Shown here piece by piece: positions 24,307-36,896 of a stretch of 64,000 nt of DNA (position 1 is its first letter; every line of letters begins with the position of its first letter). Origin of the DNA: Hofstenia miamia (taxonomy: Eukaryota > Xenacoelomorpha > Acoela); contig SCFE01000026.1 in assembly GCA_004352715.1 (NCBI GenBank), forward strand, positions 94,099 to 158,098, read 5' to 3'. The translations under genes and the position numbers were made by a program. The notes under the pieces are model-generated. The model did no database searches. It was given only the letters and a program-made list of their open reading frames with translations, and was not told where the DNA came from.

Positions 24307-26338
24307 TGTAACATCCTCTACCAGGCATTATCACTGTTTATCCTTTGTTACTTTATAACATAAGCTACATCTTTGTGGATAGGGATTTACTAACTAGATA
24401 CTGTTTAGCTTTTGTTTACTTCTGTTAACATAACATAACTAGATTTAACTATTCACTATTTAGGTGGTGAAGCCATACAGCAATCTCTCCAAAGATTGAT
24501 GGTGGCCATCTGCCCAAAGCTGATCTCCACATCCAGTTTCACTAGCCCATCAATGATCCATTTGGTTGAGTTCCACCTCTCAACTCAGCAATATAATTTA
24601 TGTGTGCCCTATCTTAGCTCAGTGTATACTCAAGACAAGACACAATTTGAATTGGACTCTATTTTGTAAAAGTGTTTCATGAATGTGCAACTGGACTTGT
24701 TACTACCTTCTTAATTAATGTAACATAATTCAGAATCATGTTTGGTCAAATTAAGAGAAACAAAGGAAAGAAAGAAGACTGAATTTTTGATATAAATATT
24801 AATTGTAAAAACACATGATTATGATTAGTTAATTATTTGTAAAATTTATAAGCAGTAATTTTTCTATTAATTAATTGGCAGTACAAAAGGATATTTGACA
24901 ATTGGTAAGAAGGCAAAGTCGCAAAACGCTAATTAATGCTGACGTGTGCAAGGCGGCAGACGAAAGATAATCAAGAATTAATAAATTGTCAACAACTCAG
25001 CAATAACAGGTACTAGCCAAATATTTGAGAGTTTAAACAAATTTTAATATAAAAGCTGTGCAATATTATATTTTGTTGATGGCCGAAATTTATCAGATTT
25101 ACTTCATGTTCTTGTTGTCAGGTTTCTTTATTAATTAAATGGAAAGCTAAAAACGTTCGAGCACTAGGGTATTNACGCAATAAATTAATAGGTTATCCAC
25201 ACATTGTCACAATTTCATTATCACACAACATTTCATGCAGTGAGTCCTCATGGTAGCGATTGGTGTTTCTTTTGATGCAAAAGTGTTCATTGGAGATTAT
25301 AGTTACATCGTAGTTCTTCAATTCCTCTTTGTGTTGTGCCTCAGGTCGGATGCGTAACCCTGTACTTTGTACCAACCATCTCCTGTTTGCGTCCTAAATT
25401 ATTGTTGTTACTTCTAGTGTCAATCTGAACCTAAATTATTGTTGTTACTTCTAGTGTCAATCATAGTTGTTGCTTAGATATTAGGCTAAACATTAAGTAA
25501 CTACAATTAAGAACAAAAGAATAGAGATGGACTTTGGAATCTGTCACCTACCTTACTTGGTAAAAATAGGAAATAGTCAAAGTAGCTCCTAAATTACACT
25601 TAAGTTTACTAGTTGGAAGGTTGTCAAGATTCTACATTAATATTACATGTAGCCTTTATCAAAATATATTGGCTTTAATAAATGGCTTAATATTGAGCAG
25701 CTTCCTAACCTACATTTATTAGTTATTAAATGTTCAGTCAATATTAGTCATATTATACCGTCACTAATTTGGATTAAATAGTAATAATATAATACCTAGT
25801 TTTCAGACATACCACTGTATTTCGAATTCATTTATTTTCATACATATACCGAATCATCACTAGTCAGCTAAATGAGAGAAAAACCCCTATACCTAACTTA
25901 GGTGCACTTTTGTAGTCTGGCACAAAGACCCTAGAATTGATCTTGATGATGGATCCAGACCACTACTAAACACCACTCATTTAGCTTGACTGAACAAAAT
26001 AATAATTCTGAATAAAATTCTTTATCAATTGCTTACAAATTTTCAAATCTATTTATAGCAAATCCAGAAAAGTACCTGTTAATTTCAAATTTGAACTTTT
26101 GTCTGCAATATAGCGGCTAAAAATAATGGAAGCCATTTTTCCCCCTCATTTTACCAAAAGTATTATTATCAACAGATACTAATCTCTTAAAGTTGACATT
26201 TATTGTTTCTTGGTTGCATGATACAAATGAATCTAACTGATTTAATAATTTTATAATATTACTAATCATAATTTCTCTTTGATCTTATTCTCCTTTCAAA
26301 TCTATGTTAGCAGCTTGATTAGTTTGGATGATGCTACA
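24307..26338 (-). repeat. 5' LTR of gypsy copy 1, interrupted
   Basis: The LTR reads TGTAGCATCATCC at its start (26338 side) and GGTAGAGGATGTTACA at its end (24307 side), so it has TG...CA ends in a short inverted repeat. Net length is about 1110 bp after removing the 918-bp nested insertion and its 4-bp target copy. A TATAAATA box lies at 26050-26057 on the minus strand and is kept in all three LTRs. Matches: 60904-62333 and, inverted, 33538-34983. Confidence 0.88.
24719..25636 (-). mobile_element. Nested solo LTR (family B) with TTAA target copy
   Basis: Comparison with copy 2, which has the empty site, shows an insertion between TTAA 24715-24718 and TTAA 25637-25640. On the minus strand it starts TGTAGAATCTTGAC and ends AATTATGTTACA, so TG...CA with a 4-bp target duplication, the form of a solo LTR. 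It contains a 37-bp tandem repeat at 25393-25466 and a contig-join n at 25174. A piggyBac-type element would also use TTAA, but the termini are LTR-like. Confidence 0.75.
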
Positions 26339-28222
26339 AAATCATCTCAGAGAATTATATTGTCAAACTCAACAGAGAGGAAGAAGAGAATTACAGTGAT
26401 GTTTAATTTCTTTACTTTCTTTATATTAAGCTGTTCCAGTTGAACTTTGAGTAGGAACAGGGACAACAATTTAGAGTCATTTCTCCCTAGAAGTCCAGAT
26501 GTAAATAAGAAATATTGCATTTTAATTACATTTGCCTAGAAGAATCAATTATTTTGTCAATTCTAACAAAGCCATCACATCATAACCAAATTGTTTCCTG
26601 AGTGTGAATGTTTAATTAAAATATTTTGGTTGCAACTCAATTATTCACTTCCAATTGTTGATGCAAATAGTGGAACACACAATGTCTCCAACAGAAGGTA
26701 TGATATTGCAACTGTCTCAAATCATTCTCAAAGGCAGTAGCATTACATATAACTATCATATGTATTTATATTAAAGTTTTCCATTTAATCTTATTTCAAA
26801 ATTCAATTCCAATTCATTTCTCTACACTAAGTAATAAAAGTAGTAATATGATAATTGGCTCAAATCAAACTTTCTATTTTCTTGAAATAGGATAGCTAAA
26901 TATTTTTCATTCAATTCATTTGAAATACAAGTCTTATTGAAAATAAATGAGTAAATAATTGAACAATGAAATATGTAAGTAATTTTGAAGACATCTTGTA
27001 CTATTACTTAATTGATATTGTAACAGAATGTAAATGGAAAGGCATTCTTGTTAGCCTTAGAAGAGTGCATATGTAAAGCACTTTTTTTACCATAAAAAAC
27101 ATTGGTGTCAATTTAGATATTAGAAATTTTATTTAGTGATTTTATTTGTACAACATTCATTTTTAATCAAGTTTTATAAATACAGGTCCAAAAAATGTAC
27201 AGCAAAAAATAAGTTTAGCTATTGGTGTTTCACCAATATGAGCCAAAACAGGAATTTGAATTAATATTGATCATCTGATTAGAGGAAATTTCATTTAAAA
27301 TACCTTTAAGTGATTTTAGTTCTATGCAGTATACCAGCTAATGTTGTAATGATTTTTAGATAAATAATAGTTAAATTTAGGTGGTCATTGAGTAAACCTT
27401 GATTTAGATAAAAATCCAAATACCAGGCCCTAGTAATGAATCACTAAATTGTAGCAAAGGTTATTATCAATAAACTTTTACTAAAGCTCAGTTCTTCCTT
27501 AAATTTAACTAATCTATTGGATTTGTGCATGATGCAACTTAGCTAAATTTCCATGTATAGCTGGTTGTGGTGAAGTTGCTGATTGAAATGATGAAGCCTA
27601 AAAAGATCAATTGATATTTTTATTAACTCATCTGATTTAATGTTAACACATTACTGCCCATTTAATTGAAGTTTCAAAGGAATGTTGTATGTCAAGAGGG
27701 ATATGTGATTATTTAAGACTTGTTTGAAATTGGGATTAATCAATAATTACTAAATGTTTAATAAAATAATAAAATGTTTAATTAGTTTGATGTACAACAA
27801 GAATGAATTCTTTATGACTAATTACACAAGTTAACTGCAGATTACACTGTGGGTTGCATGAGAGTGATTTATCTGCTAATAAGTCATCAGGTAAACATAA
27901 GTATTTAAACTAGCAGTGTGTGAAGAACCTAAACACATGATTATTAATTGCCATTAATACTTATGGATGGATACATTACAGATATATTCAGTGTTACATG
28001 TAGGGACTAATAGTTTAGGTGTGAACAGCACTAACAATCAGATCAATGAAACAGTTACTATCAATGATATCAATGATTATAATGGAAATAATGTCTATCA
28101 TTGAGACTATGGGATTTCAAAATATCTTCTATATTTGCCACCTTTATTTAATTTTTATTTGATTCATGCACTTATTAAAATACATTTCAATATGATGTAT
28201 TTGTAATGTTAATGTTTTTTAG

Positions 28223-28276
28223 AAATATCTGAAAATGAGGCTTTTATGAAAGTTCTTAGAAAAATACTTCAAAATG
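28223..28276 (+). other. Exon-like segment, unit 1 (54 nt)
   Basis: The segment lies between a T-rich tract ending TTTTTTAG and the donor GTATGTGAAA. Its length is a multiple of three. One frame is open throughout and encodes ISENEAFMKVLRKILQN with split codons at both ends (phase 1-1). No transcript evidence is available. Confidence 0.3.
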
Positions 28277-29593
28277 GTATGTGAAATTTTGTATTATTTA
28301 TTTAATGTAATTTTGTCAATTACAATAGCATAGCAAAAATGATTACTAAGAACTATATATTATTTTAATGCACAAATTTTTCAATGATGCAAATTAACAA
28401 ATTCAATTACTTTTGATTGTGTTGAATTCTTACTTAATTGAAATGCTAATTCTTTGAGGAAAGTATTTATCTATCTTTGAAAATTTTTACTAAGAAACCT
28501 AAGTTTTTCTTAGAAAGTTTTTAACACAAAATTTATGATATTGCTAGGATGCAAAAAATATATATGGAAACATTCCTTAAAATTTTAAAAGAAAATAATA
28601 TTTTCAACAAACTAAGTCCATCAGTACTTTTATAATTATTTTTAAATTTTTCAAGCTCTTTTGAAAAATAATGTCAACTATCAAAGTCTTTAATGTACAG
28701 TTTACTTAATAAGATCATAGTAACATGTTAATTTATATTGTTTTTCAATAAATTTACATTACCTGCATTAATATTTATATATTTTATTCAATGCCCAATG
28801 TCTACTGCATGTTTATTGTTACAAAATGATTTTAATTGACTGATTTTTCATGTACTCAATAATTAAAATTGTGCATTGCAATATAATAAATCAATATTTT
28901 TCATTAAATTGTAGTCAACACAATACTTCAATTGTACTGTGAGTATGTTTACAATACTCTTATGAAATTCCTTACAGATGTTTTAGAATTTCAATGTAAT
29001 TAAAAAAATTAACTCAGCTCTTCCATTAATAATCTGTTAGTAGGAAGCAGCATTCTTGAGACATTAAATCTACTTTTTAATATCAATGAAATTGAGCTTT
29101 AGTGTGGGTCTGATGTCAATATAGTAATCTAACAAATTTATTTACTATTATCATTCATCTATTTAAAAAAATGTAAAATCTTGAAGAAGGATAATTTCAA
29201 AATTCCAAAAAATTGTTACTTTGATTAATTTAGAGACTTTTAAATCTCAAAATCAATAGATATAACAAAAAAAGTGTATTGTTTCTTGCAGTTCTTTGAT
29301 TAATTTATTACATGATATGCATTGGTGGATTTGGTGGGCACATTAAAGAACCATCCTGTACCAAGTGCATAATATGTTGAAAAGTGAAATTTGAAATTAT
29401 AATAAGTGAGTGTTCAAGAAATTAATTGAAAATGAAAATACAAAAAAACAATGCTAAACATCTTATGAATAATTAAATTATAGACAATTGTTGATGCAAA
29501 TAAAGGAACACACAATATTGTCATGTAAGATATTATGTGGCAAATGTCTCACATAATCCTCAAAGCAGTAGATGATGTGTCACTATATATGTA

Positions 29594-31229
29594 CAGGTAG
29601 CACAGAAAGTTTAGCATCAAAATAGAAAAAACATATTTTTTAAATATTCTAATAACTCTAGTTAATCACACTATATTGTATTAATAACTTGATTGGCATG
29701 TAGCATTGGTTTATGTCAAACAAGCTATAGACAGTGAGTAGATATGTGTATGCCATGTATGTGCGTGTGAATCTACATATGTGTGCATACATAGGCATAA
29801 TCTTACATGCCATTATATGGAATGTTATCCATGTATTTTTCATTTAGCAAATGTGTTGTCATTGAGAAATTAGCTATTTTCAGTATTATTATATTCTTAA
29901 ACAGTAAGGCGTTAAATTTACTGTAAATTATACTTGTATTAAATATTTTTTTGTTTTATGGGCATATCAATCTACTGCCTTCAGATGATCCTCCTCAGAT
30001 CATAACAGTGGTCAACAACTTGGACAAACACACTGGTAATTTACAGATGACTTTAATATCAGCTAAAGTACACTGATGTGCATAATTTATTTACAAAAAT
30101 CAACTGACAGCCTTCAAGCTAGAACTCACTCTAGACGTCCAATACTTATCAGTTTCAGATTGTCAGCAGCTTCAGGCATGAAGTCACAATAAAATTCCTT
30201 TGTAAAAGTGAAAACTATGAACAAAAATTTAATTCCATTGTTTGAAATTGTCATCCAATGCTTACTCCAGAAGAATTTACAAAAAATAGCAGTTGCCAGC
30301 TTGGAGACCAGTGAGAAACTCAGATGTTGCGGACAATCTCACTCTATATCTGTAGGAAATATACCAATTGGAAAACATAGGACTGGTACACGATGTTATT
30401 CAAAGTCTTTGCAATACAACAGTGGCATGTTGACCAAATGACCATGACATACAGCCAAAACAGCAAACATTCACTTGGTGTCAGATTCTGGGGCTGCTTC
30501 AGTGCTAGTTGTTTAGCTGCCTTAATCACTCTCAACTAAGGTTAACAAATTAATTATGCCAGGTACATCAAAAATTTTAGTGACAAGCTGCTCTATTTTA
30601 TGACTTTACTGAACTGTGGGTAATGCTAACAAGACAATGCTTTAGCTGACATGGTCAAACCAATAAAGATGTGGTTTGAGGAGTAGCTGACATGGTCAAA
30701 CCAATAAAGATGTGGTTTGAGGAGAAGGGTGTGAGGCTCTCATGTGACATAATCCATCAAACTATCATGATTGGTCAAGATGAGAGAAAAAGAATTAGGA
30801 AACATGCGTGAAATTGATAAAAACTTGGATTTGAAGACTCTAGTTGAAACCAGTAGAGGTCTGCCAAAGTCTATATCCAGTAGGATCAAATAGATTATCA
30901 AAAACAAAGAATATCCTATTAAATATTAATTGGCAATGTTTATTGATTTATATTTTAGATATATATCAAATTTGTTATACTTTATCATTGTTTTATTTGC
31001 ATTCACTCCTAACTATATTTTTGTAAAATTATATACTACTATTAGTAATTTATGAAAAATGTCTATTTTACTGGCTTTATATGGTTCTTATCGGTTTTCA
31101 CAATGTGGTGCTAAATAACAGTGTTTGGGAAATAAATCAGCTAAATATAGCCTTAAGACACCATGCTTTTAACTTGTTGTGATAAAAAATGGGAAAACAA
31201 CTTTGATGCTAAACTTTCCACACTACCAG
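29594..31229 (+). mobile_element. Decayed Tc1/mariner element
   Basis: The ends are inverted repeats sharing AAGTTTAGCATCAAA, the left beginning CAGGTAGCACAG and the right its complement from CTGGTAGTGTGG, both next to TA, the Tc1/mariner target. Near the 3' end on the plus strand MWFEEKGVRLS (about 30690) and IDKNLDLKTLVE (about 30815) match the C-terminal part of Tc1 transposase. Stops, frameshifts and a 41-bp tandem duplication at 30643-30724 destroy the gene. It is inserted within the repeat array between two blocks that are adjacent in other units. Confidence 0.85.
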
Positions 31230-31525
31230 TATATATATATATATATATATATATATACTTTTTACATTTAAGCTTACTTCAAAATTCACTCAGAAATCAT
31301 ACTCAATCACAGAAATTTTAATTTCTTCAGATAGGTAACTAAAAATTTTTTTCAATGTAATTAAAATACAAGTCTTTTGGAAAATATAGTAGTAAAATAC
31401 TTGTAAAATCACTTAATTTACATCTTCTATATTTGCTACCACTATTTAATTTTTAAATTATTCATGCATCTATTAAGACAAATTTCAATATACATGTAAT
31501 TTATTTTCAATATTTCTGTTTTTAG

Positions 31526-31589
31526 GAACATGCGAAGGTGAGGCACCTACTAGTTTTGATTATGTATGTATCGCAAATATTTTTTGAAG
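31526..31589 (+). other. Exon-like segment, unit 2 (64 nt)
   Basis: Equivalent position to 28223-28276, between CTGTTTTTAG and GTATGTGAAA. It encodes TCEGEAPTSFDYVCIANIF in the corresponding frame, then reaches TGA. The odd length and stop suggest a degenerate copy. Confidence 0.25.
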
Positions 31590-31619
31590 GTATGTGAAAT
31601 TTGTAATATTCTATGTAAT

Positions 31620-32400
31620 GTGTCATCAGTATGAAATCAGCAAGCAGTCCTACTGTCCCATCTATTGAGGGTTTTGATTTGAGGCATGGATTTACTGATG
31701 CTACAGAATTAATAACTAACTCCTCCTGCTGTGCTACCCTATCCTAATAAAAGTTAAACGTTAACAGAAGATCATGTTAGGGATGAGTGGCCACATTTGG
31801 CCAACCTAATACAGATAACTTTTAAGAAAGAGTTATATAAGACTCAAACTCTTACAATAGATTAAGAATAAAGGAGCCCTAACTCTTGGGTGCAGTGAGT
31901 TAAACCTATGTTCTGAGTAAAAAACGTTTAGTGCATTTCTCAGCTCGATTAATTTCAGTGACAACATTAAGGGTTTCTTTTAATATGAGTGAAAAGCAAC
32001 ACAAAAGCCCTATCTGTACACCTAACATATGTTAAAGTAGCAAGGCCAGCCAATTTGTGCCATGTTTTAGTGCCCTGTAACAATGCATTTGCAATTTAGA
32101 TAAAATAATAAGTCAAGATGAAAAGTAAAAACGAATTTACTGAAATAAATTGAAGTGAATCTAAATGAACAATCTACAGATATTTATACAAAACTAAACT
32201 GGTAATTTTAAACAAAACATAGAAAAAATGTTCAAATTCAGTCTGCTGCTACACCAATTTTACTTCAAAAATATTTCGTAGAAACTTAAACTTAAAATAA
32301 TGCAACATTTGTCATTTCATCAAATAACAATTAAAATAATTTTGTAAAATTTATATTTAAATTGCACTGATAGTAAAAGAATGAAAGCACTGAATGTCTT
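31620..32400. other. ~0.8-kb insertion in repeat unit 2
   Basis: Units 1 and 3 lack this block, and homology resumes at ATTTTGTCAATAACC. It has higher sequence complexity than its surroundings but no terminal repeats or long frame that I can see. Confidence 0.4.
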
Positions 32401-32575
32401 TATGCCACAGAAATTTTGTCAATAACCTTAGCATAGCAAAAAATGAGTACTAAGAATTATATATTATTTTCCTGCACAACTATTTTAAGTGATGGAAATT
32501 AACAAATTCAATTGGACTTGCCTTGTATTGAATTCCTCATTCATTGAAATGTCTATTCATTGAGTAAAATATTTG

Positions 32576-32606
<31 letters not shown>

Positions 32607-33537
32607 TTGAAATTTGTACTAAGGAGATCTAAAATTTTTCTTAACACACAATTTATGTTTATATTTCTAGTATGCAACAATAAATATGGAAATAATCTTT
32701 CAAATTTTAATAAGAAAATTAACAATACTCTCAACAAGCTAAAATCACACTTGCCTTTAAAATAATTTTCAATTTGGTAAAGCTTTTTTGAAAAACAGTT
32801 GAAACTATCCAATTCTTTTAATGTACAGTTTTATTAATAACATCATTGATAATTGTTTTTTCAATAATTTTATGCTTTCTGCATTCCTCTTTTTATATTT
32901 TACTCAATGCCTAATGCCTACTGCTTCTTTCTTGGTAAACTGAAAGTAATTGACTGATTTTTCATATAATCAATATAAAAAATTGTGTATTACAGAATAA
33001 TAAATCAATACTTTTTGACAAATTGGAGTCAACACAATACCTTAATTCTAGTATGAGCATGTTCTTAATACTTTTATGGGAATTCCATACCAATGCTTTA
33101 GAATTAAGAAAATTACTGTTACTGTATTATTTTAAAATACTTAACTCAGCTATTCCATGAATAATATTTTAGTAAAAAGCAGCATTCTAGAGAGATTGTA
33201 TCAAAGATACTATCAGTAATTTATGTTTTTTTAATAACATTGAAATTGAGCTTTAATATGATTGAAGTCAATGAAGTGATCTAACAAATTGACTATTATC
33301 ATTCATCTACTTAAAAAAGAAAAATTTTCTTTAATCTTGAATTTGGGATAAATTTAAAATTCACAAAAATTTGATTACATTTTGACAAATTTGAAATTGC
33401 AATAAGTGACTTTTTAAGAAATTAAGTGAAAATGTGAATATAAAGCAATACTCAACAGTTTATGAATAATTAAATTTTTTGCTATTTGTTCAGATTTAAT
33501 TTTTCCCTCAAATGAACTCAATCCAGAGAGGGGTTCT

Positions 33538-34983
33538 TGTAGCATCATCCAAACAAATAAACTGCTACAAGAAGAAAGTCAATTAAAAGAACTAAGATCA
33601 AATTTGAATGTGATTAAAAATAAATTGTTAAAATTTATTATCATCTTAAATTAGTTTGTATGTTGCAACCAAGTAATATTAGTGCAAAGGGGTGAAATTG
33701 CTTCCATTATTTTTAGCTGCCATATTGGCAGATTAAAGATTGAAAATTTGAAATTGACAGTTACTTTTTCTAGTTACTATAAATAGATTCAATTTCATTG
33801 TAACAATTGATAAAGAAATTTCTTTAGAACTATTATATTAATTTCTTATTATGGTTTGATCAGTTAATATGATGTTGAGCTAAATGAGTTGTGTTTAATA
33901 GTGGCTTGGATCCATCACAGGAATGATTCAANCATCTTAAATTAGTTTGTATGTTGCAACCAAGTAATATCAGTGCAATTGATTATGAATTGGTATTTGT
34001 TGATACTATTAATTTTGACCAAAAAAGTAGTGAAATTGCTTCCATTATTTTTAGCTGCCATATTGGCAGATGAAAGATTGAAAATTTGAAATTGACAGTT
34101 ACTTTTTCTAGTTTCTATAAATAGATTCAATTTCATTGTAACAATTGATGAAGAAATTTCTTTGGAACTATTATATTAATTTCTTATTATGGTTTGATCA
34201 GTTAATATGATGTTGAGCAAATGAGTTGTGTTTAATAGTGGCTTGGATCCATCACAGGAATGATTCAAGGGTCTTTGTGTCAAGCAATGAAAGTGCACTT
34301 AGGTTAGGAATAGGGGTTTTTACTCTTGTTTAGCTGGCTACTGATCATTATCCTACATGTATCATAATTAGCAAACTCAAAATATGGCTGGTAAGCCAAC
34401 ACCTAGGAATTTATATTTATATTATTTTAGAACCAAACTAATGATGGTAATGCAACTGATAATGTGACCAAGCTGTAACAGTTATTAAATGTAGGATAGG
34501 AAGCTGCTGTATATTAAACTAGTTATTAAAGCCAATGTATTTTGTTAATGGCTACATGTTGTATTAACTATGCAGCTAGTGACAAGTCAGGTTGCAAGTA
34601 CATGAAACACTTTTACAAATAGAGACTAAGTCAAGTTGTGTCTTGTCTTGAGTATACACTGAGCTAATATAGGGTACACATAAGTTATATCAATGAGCTG
34701 AGAAGTGGAACTCAACCAACTGGATCATTGTCAATTACATGATACTGAATGTGTAGATTGGCCTTTGGGCGGATGCCCATTACCAACAACTAGAAGAGAT
34801 GCTGTGAGGCTTTGTCAACTAAATAGTGGCTACAATAATATCTATTAATTACAGTTAATGGAATTACAAATGTGGAAGTAAGGCAGTGTAAAATTAGTAC
34901 ATCCCTAGCCACAAGTGCACTGATATGGATATAATGAAATAGAAAGGAGAATTGGATGACAATGCCTGGTAGAGGATGTTACA
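33538..34983 (+). mobile_element. Solo LTR of the gypsy family, TSD TTCT
   Basis: Starts TGTAGCATCATCC and ends GATGTTACA, with TTCT immediately before and after. It is the inverted counterpart of the LTRs at 24307-26338 and 60904-62333. A TATAAATA box is at 33778-33785 and repeated in the duplicated piece. The region 33642-33931 is duplicated at 33933-34267 across a single n at 33932 with a ~45-nt indel, so two haplotypes were probably joined in tandem. Without that, length is about 1150 bp. No internal element sequence follows, consistent with LTR-LTR recombination. Confidence 0.88.
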
Positions 34984-35839
34984 TTCTGCTCATTGTTTTA
35001 TGCAATTAATAGACATATTGTGGATAATTATCAGAGAAGTTTTACATTATGAAATCAGAAATTATCTAAAAACAAGTATGTGTTGGTTGTAAAATTTATT
35101 ATAAAAAAAATGTACAAGTTAATTCAAATGATAAATTAAATTGCTTTGGATTTATCTTTTCTTTGTATCAGGTTTAATTACTAATGTTCAGAAAGACAAA
35201 AACATTCAGGCACACAATTAGTACTCAAGGAACCCTATGACATTTATTGGACTTCAGGTGGTTATCACTGCAAAGTGCAACTCTTTACAGCTTCATCATT
35301 TAGCTTTGCCCTTCTTATGAATGTGTGTATTTAGTTTAGGCATATGAATAGGGGTTTTCTTCATTTAGCTCTCCTATCAATTCAATTCATTCTTATAATA
35401 AATGCCAAGAAACAGCGGGATAGCTACTAGACTATTAACTTATTTTATATCCAAATTCTTGGTATAACAAACATTATTATACATACAAGTTTTCTGCTAA
35501 CATCCTAATATATGTGTTATGTTACATGTTAATTATTAGTCATAACCATTCATATAGCTATTGGTGAGTGATGAGGGGGATGCCAACTAGTTCTTGTTTT
35601 GGGTTTCAACCCTGTCTTCTACTGCCACTTATCTAAACAGAAATACAATTGAGTTGTAAATAGTAGTTAGATATGTTGAAAGCAGCAAGAAATCAGTAAT
35701 CCAAAGTAAAATGGAATTGTGCTTGTAATCTACATTAATGATAAGACTAAAAAATGTTAAAAGTAAAGCTAAATCTAGTCAATCTCAGGCAAGGGCAGAT
35801 TCTACACTTGGTAAGGGAGCTTGAATTTAGATTCTATAA
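34984..35839 (-). repeat. Family B LTR-like repeat fragment
   Basis: The TTTATCTTTT..TATCAGGTTTAATTA block, the GAATAGGGGTTTTCTTCATT block and the ATCCAAATTCTTGGTATA block match 11040-12130 in the same order and orientation. No clear termini. No coding sequence. Confidence 0.45.
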
Positions 35840-36130
35840 TGTCATTATTAGATTTTTGCATGAGATAAGGATATGTAAAAACTTATATTAGCTGCTATGT
35901 AGATAATGGTTTATTAGAACTTGTAGCTTCAAAGGCTTTCTATTCCAATACAGTATTATAGTATTGATCAGTTTGCATAGTTTTACATTTAATATTATAA
36001 ATATTGAAAAATTTTAATGTATTGCCTTACTGAGGAAAGTACTTAGTATCAGACTGCAATTCTTTAGCTGTTGAAATTTATTGATTTAATTTAAGCTTAT
36101 TCATATTTTTATGCCAATAACTTATTTCAG

Positions 36131-36227
36131 TCCTGACAGAAATTCAAATGCATACCACCAATTCTGGCAATGACATAAAAATTAACCAGCTTAATTTCTA
36201 TTTAAATTCTGACCACAAACAAATCAG
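36131..36227 (+). other. Exon-like segment (97 nt) in repeat array
   Basis: Acceptor AACTTATTTCAG and donor CAG/GTTTGT bound a frame of 31 open codons (LTEIQMHTTNSG...). The paralogous copy at about 39731 has lost both splice dinucleotides. Entry phase 1 and exit phase 2 do not join in frame to the segment at 36834, so it would belong to another transcript if real. Confidence 0.25.
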
Positions 36228-36833
36228 GTTTGTGCAATTTAGGCACCACGAAGTGCTGTTACACAATGCAAGTTGGTAGCTTTAAGAAAAGTTAAAGAAA
36301 ACTTGGGTTATTCCACACTCTTTAAAATTGCAATTAAGCTTGTAATTTAAACTAAATAACTTTTATGCTATAGAGATGGCCTACTATGATTACTTCCAAA
36401 ACTTGAGAAAGAGTTTTTATCAATGTTCTTGTCTGACATTCATGACAGAAATTAGACTTATTATTTTTTATATTATTTGATAATTAGTAGGATCTCTGTG
36501 TAGTTTCATTATTGATTTTTAAGTCATATACAAGATTATTATTATAAATCTTGTTTTATAATTCATAATTACATAATATAAGGCAAACTGATTTGGTTTT
36601 ATGCCAACATTTTAATTTCTTTAGATAGTTAACAAAGTTTTATTTATTAATTGTATATAAAAAAGTAGTAAAATACTTCAACATTTTAATTTGTAAAAGA
36701 ATTTTGAAAACATCTTATAATATTTTTTATTTTAAATTTTCTATATTTGCCATCACTATTTGATTTTTAAATTATTCATGCACTTATTAAGATAAATTTC
36801 AATATGATGTATTTTTAATATTCTACTTTTTAG

Positions 36834-36896
36834 AAATAATCACAAGTGAGTCCTGTCAAAAATTGCAAAAAGATATATTTCAAACACTCTTTGAAT
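36834..36896 (+). other. Exon-like segment, unit 3 (63 nt)
   Basis: Between TCTACTTTTTAG and GTATGTGAAA, 63 nt long, open in the same phase as the unit 1 copy and encoding IITSESCQKLQKDIFQTLFE. The segment differs from units 1 and 2 much more than the sequences on either side. Confidence 0.3.

Larger units (their letters stand above)
18807..26338 (-). mobile_element. Ty3/gypsy LTR retrotransposon, copy 1, defective
   Basis: Minus-strand order is 5' LTR (26338-24307), primer-binding site, gag, protease, partial reverse transcriptase, integrase with DDE triad. Protease-RT-integrase order defines Ty3/gypsy. No 3' LTR is found before 17 kb. Lesions include many stops, loss of the N-terminal half of RT and loss of most of RNase H. 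The segment 18807-24306 matches 55401-60903 throughout, and the match continues past the LTR into flanking DNA, so the two are parts of a segmental duplication rather than two insertions. Confidence 0.9.

Noticed and set aside
24307-24330. TGGTAGAGGATG as primer-binding site
   Set aside because: The inverted solo LTR continues through it to TGTTACA, so it lies inside the LTR; the site after the LTR end fits better.
17149-24363. Many plus-strand ORFs rich in Phe, Leu, Ser and Val across the gypsy copies
   Set aside because: They are antisense shadows of the minus-strand retroelement genes; the minus frames carry all recognisable motifs.
25193-25375. 60-codon minus ORF inside the nested LTR
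   Set aside because: No recognised domain, and LTRs are normally non-coding.
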